A stretch of 64,000 nucleotides of DNA, taken from NCBI RefSeq assembly GCF_037042905.1, contig NC_087252.1:36581556-36645555 (forward strand), read 5' to 3'. The notes beneath the pieces were generated by a model. That model was not told the DNA's origin and made no database searches. It saw only the letters and a list, made by a program, of their open reading frames with translations. Below, piece after piece: positions 49,530-59,700 of this stretch; position 1 is the stretch's first letter, and each line of letters starts with the position of its first letter. A program made the translations under genes and the position numbers. The DNA comes from Lytechinus pictus. Lineage: Eukaryota; Echinodermata; Echinoidea; Temnopleuroida; Toxopneustidae.

Positions 49530-50745
49530 TTAACTGGGAGGTTCCAACGTAAAGTATGGTAGTGATTCAATATCTTCAAATTTCCCGTCGACATTTTCTC
49601 GACTGTTATCGTCCTTTTTTGTCTGTAGGGACATCCCCGCAAGAGGGACACCTTGTCTAATGTTTGAGACCCCCTGTGCTGTTATTGGGTCAGTATCATC
49701 AGAATGGTTCAGGCAGAAATAATATGGATTCGGGTGATCCGCTGACTCAGATGATGCACTAGCTTTCCTTTGGATTTTCCCATTGGCTTGGTGGATCGGG
49801 CCTTCGGCCATTACCGAAGGTTGGTAAAGATCGTTGAACAATAAGTTAGCATCATCAACCTTATCATATGTTGACATTCTTTCTTCCCCATTTTGTTTGA
49901 GAGCGTTCGGTGTAGGTGTATTTGCTATGTGAGTTTTACATGACCAATTACACTCAACAAAATCGCTTCCGGATGGGCGATAAAGGTCATTGAAAATCAT
50001 GTTTTTGTCATCCACTTCGTTGTATGTTGTATCAGTGTTGGTGGTTGCCATTGCATCAGCCTCTGATGAATTGCTTTTGGGAGCAGCATTTATTCTTGGA
50101 CGAGGAGATAGTTGCCTTGTAGATAGGTCAACGTCCTTGTTAGAGTTGATTTCCGTGTAATCAAGTTCCTCATACTCGTTCTCCCCCAGACTACCTTGTT
50201 TGCGTAGGACACCCATGTCGATTGATGGCCTTGGGGTTTCCAGGGTTTCATACACATTACTGTTCGTGTCTACAGAGCTACGGTGTGATTCCAAAGCAGA
50301 TCGAAGTCGGTCAAACTCACCGACATCCCTTCCATCCACATCCCCCGAAGACAGATCATTCCCACTCCCTTGGTTGCCATCCCTGCCATGTGACAAACTC
50401 GTGTAAGGTAGCTGGTGGGTACTCCGTAACGAAGCATAACCTTCGTCATCTACAGGTACAAGAAGCGTAGTACTGTTCGCGGTATTCGAGCGCCCTCTCG
50501 GGCCGGTTGATCCGGTATCTGCTCTCGGACGTCCTGTAACACCTTCTCCAAGTGCCATGTATCTTGATTCGTGTGTTTCAATGGTTTCCATGCTACCCAC
50601 GCTTAGACCAGTGTATGCATCGTTGCCAATGCCGATCGAGACCTCTGTATTCGGGTTAAAAGCCACCTTATACTCATTGCCAATGGAGTCATAGACGGGC
50701 GCATCAAAGGTTGGTGTCTTAGACGAGTTCCGCACATGTCTCCTC
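49530..50745 (-). CDS. Receptor B exon 11: signalling tail
   Basis: A single 1216-nt exon encodes 405 tail residues. DDEGYASL then seven residues then YTSL (50394-50450) form an ITAM-type pair. Other contexts: VYDSI, AYTGL, SRYMAL, VYETL, EYEELDYTEI, TTYNEV, STYDKV, NPYYF and LPYFTL. A module around YNEVDD...FNDLYRPS (about 49971-50030) is repeated as YDKVDD...FNDLYQPS (49815-49870). The rest is hydrophilic and probably disordered. Acceptor gttatag|G. Confidence 0.88.
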
Positions 50746-53700
50746 CTATAACCATTTAAAAAGATAAACAAAGATAATTTTTACCAGTACTTTCATGAAA
50801 GAAAAGATATCGATGCTATCTGATACATACATTGCAATTTCGTAATACTGCAACTTTTATCCAACTGATAATCGTCATTTATGCCTTACCGTTTGTTCTG
50901 CAACACTTATACATTTCGGTCTTAAACCCTATCAAATTCTCCCAATTTATGCATTGACCGTCTTGCATATGCTGACCTGAAAATGAGACATTATTTCCAT
51001 TACAAAATCCACATGTTGATGATAATAATGGACATTTTATACAGCGCTTTGCAAAAAGTTTCAAGTGCTGTTATGCGAAAAGAAATAGAAAATTACATAA
51101 GAATAATTATAAACGATCTTACCTGTTAAATATATTCTAATTAACAATAATACAAAATACATAAGTATTTAATGCAATCTTACCTCCAAATAAGTATAGA
51201 TATGACAACGGCAATCACGATGATGAACGCAGTAACACCTATTCCGATGGGCATCATCATATCTATAAATTAAAGAAAACAAGAAAAAAAAAATCAGTTT
51301 TAGTTAGGACAATTCTACTCAAACTATTATACAGTGCGTCCCAGAAAAAACGAAACCGAGATTTAGCGATGATCTATCATAACTTAATCACAAATAAAAT
51401 AGACAAATGACCTACCAATGTAAAGCTTAGAATCTCTTCTTTCATCTGATATTACTTAGATTATTCCTTATTCACGCATGAGTGAGCAAAAACGATTTTA
51501 AGAAAGGATACAAAAAACTCATTTGGCGGGGGGTATCTGAATTTCAAAAAGAAAATCACAAGTCTTAAAAGTTCAATATCTGGTCTTTAATTTGATACCT
51601 CAATTACAGAAAATGGTCAAGAAATAACAAAGTTCTGGTTATTTGAAATAAGGCTTGAATTTCCATAATTTCATTAAATAAACTGTTTTCATCAGTTTCC
51701 GCACAGAAGCTATCGCATGGTTAACAAAAGACTCAATGCATGGCTGATCGTCAACAAAACGGAGTGCCGAGTGAGTTTGAACGCTAGCCTGTAAAACCTC
51801 TTCATTTTATGAAATTATTGAAATTCAAGCCTTTGTTATTTCTTGACCATTTTCTGTAATTGAGGTATCAAATTAAAGAGCAGATATTGAACTTTTGAAA
51901 AATGTGGTTTTCCTTTTGAAAGCCAGATACAACCCGCCAAATGACTTTTTGGTATCCCCTCTTCAAATTGTTTTTGCTCCCTCATGCGTGAAGGAGAAAT
52001 AATCTAAGTAATACCAAATGAAAGAGGAGATTCTAAGCTTTACATTGGTAGGTCATTTAGCTATTTTATTTGTGATTAAGTTATGATAAATCATCGCTAA
52101 ATCTCGGTTTCGTTTTTTCTGGGACGCACTGTATATAACCTTTCCTGGGAAATTAATGACAATGATAAGAAGCTTCGTCTCTGTATTTATCAGGTATTCT
52201 AAGAAAAAAACATGATCAACTTAAAATACCAAGCATATTTAGCAATGTCACGTCTGTAACATCTTTTTAGCTATGCACTATGCGAGTTTCTAGTCTGAAA
52301 TGTGAAAAGTTGCAGTTATAATGATGCTTAATCAATAATCTATTTCTTTAGTAAAAAAACGAACTTGTCACAACAAAGAACCATGAGCTTGTTTGGAAAA
52401 TAAAGGTTTTTCATTGGAAATGACACTCTGCAGGGAGGATGAAGTATGTTTACATCTAAAGAAAGGAACTGTTTGTCAAATTTCACTAAATGCGAGATTT
52501 CAAATGCGACAAAGAGGGGTTTCATACGCTCTCATTTTGCGTCATTTGAATGCTTAATTGCATTGCCGAAATCCCCAATTGTAATGACGTTAGAATCATC
52601 TTCCGTTTTTAAACGGCTCAAGAGGATTCGAGAATTCTGCGCCTTTACGTTTCGCACCGACAAGAAGAGATGTGGCTGCTTTTTGGTACCGCGTCAATCA
52701 CGCGTGCATTGCTAAAATTTGCCAACAGAGCAGAATATTTTTTTTCCGCGGAAGTGGTTGAAATGTCATCATGAACTTCGCCCCAAGAATTACGCTTTAG
52801 AGGTCAGAGCATTCACACGGCTGTTTCGCCCCGTCATTCCTGAATATTGTCACTAGAAAACACCTCGATACCATAAATTAAATTGCGCGCTGTTTTGCAT
52901 TTCACACGTCAAACTGCGTCATTCGAACGATCACTCGAGTTACAGACGCTCTCGAATGATCATTCGAATGACTCCAAATGCGAGTGTGTGAATAGCCTCA
53001 TAGATACGCAAGCATGATCTGAACGGTATGATCGGAATACGAGCCGCATTCTTAAAGGTCAAGTCCACCTCAGAAAAATGTTGATTTGAATCAATAGAGA
53101 AAAATCAGACAAGCACAATGCTGAAAATGTCATCAAAATCGGATGTAAACTAAGAAAGTTATGACATTTCAAAGTTTCGCTTATTTTTCACAAAATAGTT
53201 ATATGAACGAGTCAGTTACATCCAATTGCGAGAGTCGATGATGTCACTCACTCACTATTTATTTTGTTTTGTATTGTTTGAATGATACAATATTTCAATT
53301 TTTACGAATTTGACAATTAGGACCTCCTTGCCTGAACCACAAAAATGTTAAAATAATGGAATTCCACATGGTCAAGGAGGAATGAAACTTCATTTCGCAT
53401 GACAATGACGAGAAAATCAAAATATTTCATATTTCATATCATAAAATACAAAAGAAATAGTGAGTAAGTGATGTCATCAGTTCCTCATTTGCATACCGAC
53501 CGAGATGCGCATATAACTTTTTTTGTGAAATGAAGCGAAACTTTATAATGTCATAACTTTCTTATTTTAAATTCGATTTTGATGAAATTTTCAGCGTTAT
53601 GCTTGTTTGATTTTTCTCTTTTTATTCAAATCAAGTTTTTTTTGGGGGTGGACTTGTCCTTTAATATGAAAAAAAAATGACGAGCTGGATGGATTTTTAA

Positions 53701-56700
53701 CAGAGAATGGTTGGCAATGTAGCTTACCCATTTCACGGACAGCAGAGTAAACAGGTGGGTGTGCCGTACTGGCCAGCGACCATGTATTCCCTGGAATGTA
53801 AAGTGACAATAAAAGTGGTCAAATGTCCATATTAAGCATTTTCGTCAAAATCAAAGATGATTAAGTGCAAACAGAGCATTGACAATACTATTTTGATAAG
53901 TGTTTAATGTCCAAATTTGGTTCTTGATTTAACGTAATGGATAATGCCAATGTAAAATCCATTTGATTGTTACTAATACGATTTCTTGTTGATTGCCATA
54001 CGCGATTATTTTTTTCCTGGGGAGTTGGGGCGCCCAAATTTCCTTGAAAATACGCTTTCGCATTGAAATTGAAGGATTTCGTGCAGACTTTGCTATATTG
54101 TGTTGATATTTTCATTAAAAATGCGGGTTTTCAAACTTTATGGGAGTGACCCCTCCCCCCCCCCCCTCCTGTGTATTGCCAGGTAATGTATTATGCCCGA
54201 TTTCGCAAACGAGTGAGGGGGCACAAATTGGGGGAAGTACCTTCAGTTGAGACTACAGGGAGCACTGTCGTCGACTGGACGCGAAGCTGTGATTGATTTG
54301 TTGGATAAGACGTAGATGGTAATAGCGAAACGGTGGTCAGTCGACTCGTACGTATATCAGGGGCTTGTGTGGTTGCAGTTGTGGTAGGTGTGGTAGTTGT
54401 TGGAGGCACTGTAACTTCTGGAAAGAAAGCAGAAAAAATAGAAAATGTCTGTGATTTATGATATCAAGCCTGGCTATCAGCATTCCTGACATATAAAATG
54501 ATACACTTTTTTGTGTGCGTACTGTGGTTAGAGGATATTGACCTGTAATAACATCTTATTTGTAAATATATTCATGCATATAGGCCTGTATATGATTTTA
54601 TACTTGCAATTACTTATACACCTATATTATTTGTTAATATCACTTAAGCTAATCCAATCCCAAGGAGACATGTAGGGCAGTTTGATTAATTTTCCATATT
54701 ATTACCCGTCCCCCATATTTTTTACAACCTTATGGTTGTAAAACCTCTTGTATTTGCACTTCGAGCATTCATTAGCAATTAAGGGTTCATGTATTTTGAA
54801 TTTTTGGCATACCATTGCACTGAAAATCCGGCCGACTCCATGTTGAATTTGCTTGACAGTGTGATAAAGGGTTTCCTGAAGGGAGTAATCCCTGGTTGCA
54901 TGTATAAAGAGTAGTTCCTCGGAAAGAATGTGAACGGATCACCTGCATTGCGTTGTGCACAGTATGGGGATTATCCCCACAAGATATTGCTGCAGTTTGG
55001 GGAAGAGACACATACAGATTTATTAAGTGATGAAGGTGCATGATGTGAGAATAAGATAGACTCCGTGGAAGGCGGGGGGGGGGGGGTTGAGGGGGCAGAG
55101 GGGGAGGGTATTGTATTGTATTGTATTTATTTTCCATTCATAAAAACATGCAAAATACAAACAAAATACATCAGATATAATTACAAAATAAAATGAATAC
55201 ATATGAATGGCTGGATTGCCCATTCAGAGTGGTAATTTTTACCACTCTGTTCTGCCTAGGGGTCCAGAACATAATAAAATAGATCAGATTGTATTATAAA
55301 TAGGGTGTATAGGGTGCATGGAAGCACAGGGACAACACTTGTATGTCTTGGGGCTGTTTATTTATTCAAATGCACATTTTGTAACATAATTTGTTACACA
55401 TTCTGCGATACATTTGCTTACGCATGACTATGTTTAAATTTGAATACACTCTCCTTTATTAAAAGGCACATGCATGCAGTGCACATGTTGACCATGATTA
55501 TCACTGCAACGCATTTCCTTTCGCGAAGAGTTTGATACAAAGTACTTTTCAGGAACCAAAAAAAAATGACTTGATTAGTACGGTGTTCAGTAGCTGAAAT
55601 TACTTTGTTTAAGGTCCGACAACGACAAGCGTAGAAAGGATTTTTATACAGCTAAAATGTGTAATTGGTTGGATTGATAGCAATATAGAAATATGATCAC
55701 TCTCAAATCTCAAATGGATTTGCCTAGTTCTGTGTTTTACAGACCAGGATCGACCTTAGAACTTGAATCTGCACGTTCTCACCTATGCATGATGGTTTGG
55801 CGTTATCCCATTCCCCGTTTGGCTGGCAGATGATCTCAGTGTTTCCGTGTAGTTTGTATCCAGGATCGCAGGAGAATTGCATGACAGCGCCATCCATGTA
55901 GGTAGACCTGTCCCCCGGGCTTCTACTTCCATTTGTTGGAGCTCCAGGATCTCCACAAGCGGCGATTCCTGTGTAAGGAAAACAGGATAGAAAAGGGCAG
56001 GAGAAATGTCAATCTACAACTTGATGATGAAATCCGAATGAAAAAGATGGATACCGTTTCACATGTTTAAGGTGATACAGCGTGATCATGGTATCATACC
56101 ATGGTAAATAATAACAAAATGAATAAATAAGACAAGAAAAGGAGTATCAGGGCAGAGGTTTCACAGTAAGTCATTTATACTGAGAGAAAAAAAATATTCG
56201 GAGCTCATATGGCTACTTTAGATAAATGTACCGGTAGTGTCATTATAATATTTCTTTTTATTAAAAGGCCTTTTATATCATTATTGTTATTTTTATTATC
56301 ACTATCATTATTATCATCGTTGAATGGTCCTGAAAAGGACCGCCCAGATTCGATGTTTCGAGAAGTAGACGACACGAGGATACTTGTAAGATATCGAGTT
56401 TGGGCATTCCTTTTCAATACAATCACATGCCCTCCAAAGGATACGTGGTGCAAGGTGAAACCTCTACACTGTGCATTTCTTTTTCAAACAAGTAGTAGCA
56501 GTTTTATTTTTTAAAATAATACTGATAACAATGATAATAGTAATAATAACACTACTAATAATAGAAATGGTAATAATATTAATAATAATAATATAAGATT
56601 TGTATAGCGCACGTATCCACCTTGCTAGGTGCTCAAGGCGCTCCTATATTACCCCGGCTAAGCCAGTCTACCGATTCTGGTGCGCACAGCTTTTTGAGGA

Positions 56701-59700
56701 ATTGCTTCCTTTCCGGTACCCATTTACCTCACCTGGGTCGAGTGCAGCACAGTGTGGATACATTTCTTGCTAAAGGAAAACACGCCATGGCTAGGATTCG
56801 AATCGGTGAGATTATCTTTCACCGGCCCATGCATAATATAACATTTTAGTATTATTATTCTTATTTCAAGATAAGCCAGGATGGAACTTTATGTTGTGAT
56901 CTAATAACATACCAATTTGGCACATAGCTAGTCGTTCTAAATTGCAATTCTCGTCATTCCAGTCGTGTTCCATGTCACTGTTAACCTCAACGCACTTATG
57001 TAAAGGGTCGTTCGGCTGATTACTGTCCCATGACATGAAAGTGGCCCGTGTATCTGGTAAAGGAAAAATAATAATAATAATAAGAACAAAATACTAGAAG
57101 ATGTTTGGTAAAATCGCTTTTTTTCGAGATATTCATACATTTCTTAAACCTAATAATATGGGGGATGATTTATCAGCCCTCTCCTCTATATTTGTCGCGA
57201 TAAATCCGCCGTGCATTTCTTTTTTTTTACCGCTCGGTGACTTTTACTTAAAAGTCTCAGGTAACTTTTGAGACCAAAATTACGACCCCCGGGTACGTCG
57301 TTCCGAAATTACGCAATATTTCGTAAGTGCATGCAGACCAAAAATTGCTCAAAAACGTGAATTCGTGTACAAATCTAATGCAAATAGTGATTTAAGCCAA
57401 AATTCATACATGTATCATTATTCCTTTTTACTGATCGAAATCAATTAATGTCATCTTGTTTATGGTTGAAATGAAGTCCCCGACAATATCCGTTAAAAAT
57501 AAAATGAAAAAAAAAATAAAAAAGCATGGAAATACAAAGGAAATAAAAAAACAGTAATATACATTCGAAAATAAATGTTATTTTGACTTTTTATGTACAT
57601 TTAATCAGATTCCTATAAAGAGTCTGCGAACCAAAACTTATCATTTAGGGTCAATATTTGGTAATTATCGTAAATATCTTTGACTCAGATTTTGATTTTA
57701 TTTGTATGATATGTTGATTTTCGTTATTATGTTTTCAATAGGTCATTGATGAAAAACAGTTTTATGCTGATCTTTTGTACCTGAATAAAAATGCTGTAAT
57801 AAATGAATAAATGACAATAAATGAATAGAGCGAACTTTTGGTTTAAATCATAAATTAACGTCATTAATTAGCAATAAGATATTTTCGCAGTATTTGATTT
57901 TATAGTTTTGTAGATTATGCAGTTATTAACGCACGTGCCAATTTTCGTGGTGTTCGCGCAATCGTCGGCAGAGATCATACATTGTAAACAATTAAGTATT
58001 AATTTAGCAATTACAGTGCATTCAATATACATGCACTGCCAGTGCTAGTTAGCACTTCATTTTTACAGTGTAAGGGGAGGGTGGCTGAATCAGCTCCCCT
58101 CCCCCCCCCCCCCCGTCTTCTTAAGCGTCGAAATAGCCCAGTCTATTTTGGGTTATTGTGGAATGATTTAGCGGTCATGCGTAATGGTGTACATATACAT
58201 GTAGCATAATTATGAGAGAAATTAACGCAATCATACCATGAGGTGGTACAGTGTAAAAAATGAAGTGTTAATTTAGCACTTACAGTGCAGTCACTATAGA
58301 AGCACTGTAAGCATTAGAAAATGCTAAATTAGCACTTAATTTTTTTACAGTGTAAGCAAAGTGTCATAAAGGAGGGAAAAAAATCAATAATTCATGTTAC
58401 CGAAATCATAATAACATATCACTTTTAATTGATAGTGTTAAACAATGCTGTCAGTTTCTGGGATCTATTAAACATACATGTATAAACATTTGGCCCGAGT
58501 CTACACAAAAAAGCTAAACTGACATATTGTTACCTAAATTACTTACTATCCATCCAAAACCATGCTCTGTCTGTCGCAGATACATCATCGTACCCTCCTA
58601 TCCACCAGTCACCTACATCTCCCACTACGTTCGCCGCTTCGTTGGCCAAAACGTCTTGCAGGCTCTCATCAGTGACTTTTACCAAGGAGCCTCCTTCTGA
58701 GCTACAAGAAGTCTTCGCATCAGACCAAGTCGCTTTAGAATTACTAAACCAGTAGCATTTCCGACGTTCATCGAGTAAACGAGCAGCATGCTCAGGACTT
58801 CTCCCGGTACAACTCCCATCTAAAATGCAATACGCTGACTGTTAGTGACTTGATACGATTTATTACTTCTGTTTATGTAACAAAGTATGCTTAATTATCA
58901 TTAAAACAAAATCAACTTACATTTTGGATTAAGATTAATTTTTTGAAATGTCATCATAACTTCGAAAGACATATCATAGAACTATTTCATTATATGTGGT
59001 CATGAGCTTATTGATAATAATACAGAGCGCAGATACTATAATTGCATATACGCTTCTGCGGTTGGTACTCTGTGTAGCCGAGCCCCCAAAGAGGCGCTAA
59101 AGTATTCAATAAATAAATCCAACCGGGCACCCATTCACCTCAACTTGGTCGAGATGAACGCAATATTGGAATTTTCTTTCTGAAGGAAAACACACCGTGG
59201 CAGAGATTCGAAACCATGTCCCTCTGACTGGAAGAGAGAGTTTTAACCACTTCACCACGAAGCGTAGCAACGCCTCCAACAATAAACTTATAGCCAATCA
59301 TCTTGTTGGAGTTTCATGTCACATAATTTAGATCAAACTTCATTTAGGCCAACACAATTTGACAATGATGTGAGTATTTTTATTTTCAAATGGTATGATG
59401 ACTGTCAACACACTAATCAACAGCTTAGTATACTCATGCTACAATAATTCTGCACCAAGTATCAAACCAGTTCCTTTTCCTCTTTAAAAAAATTCAACTT
59501 TCTCTACACAAATGTAGTACGAATTTCAATTGATGACAAGTGAAATTATCCCTTTAACTCAAAAGTTATACTTTTGGACTACCCAATAGCACATAGCCAA
59601 CGAGAGGCACCACTCTCAGTGTTAGTCAGTTCGCTTCCCCCTTCAAACTTACCGTATTGACAGATGAAACGACGACTACTGCCACACGGAGCATCTACCC

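Noticed and set aside
50200..50470. Plus-strand frames opposite the receptor B tail
   Set aside because: Shadows of the well-supported minus-strand exon.
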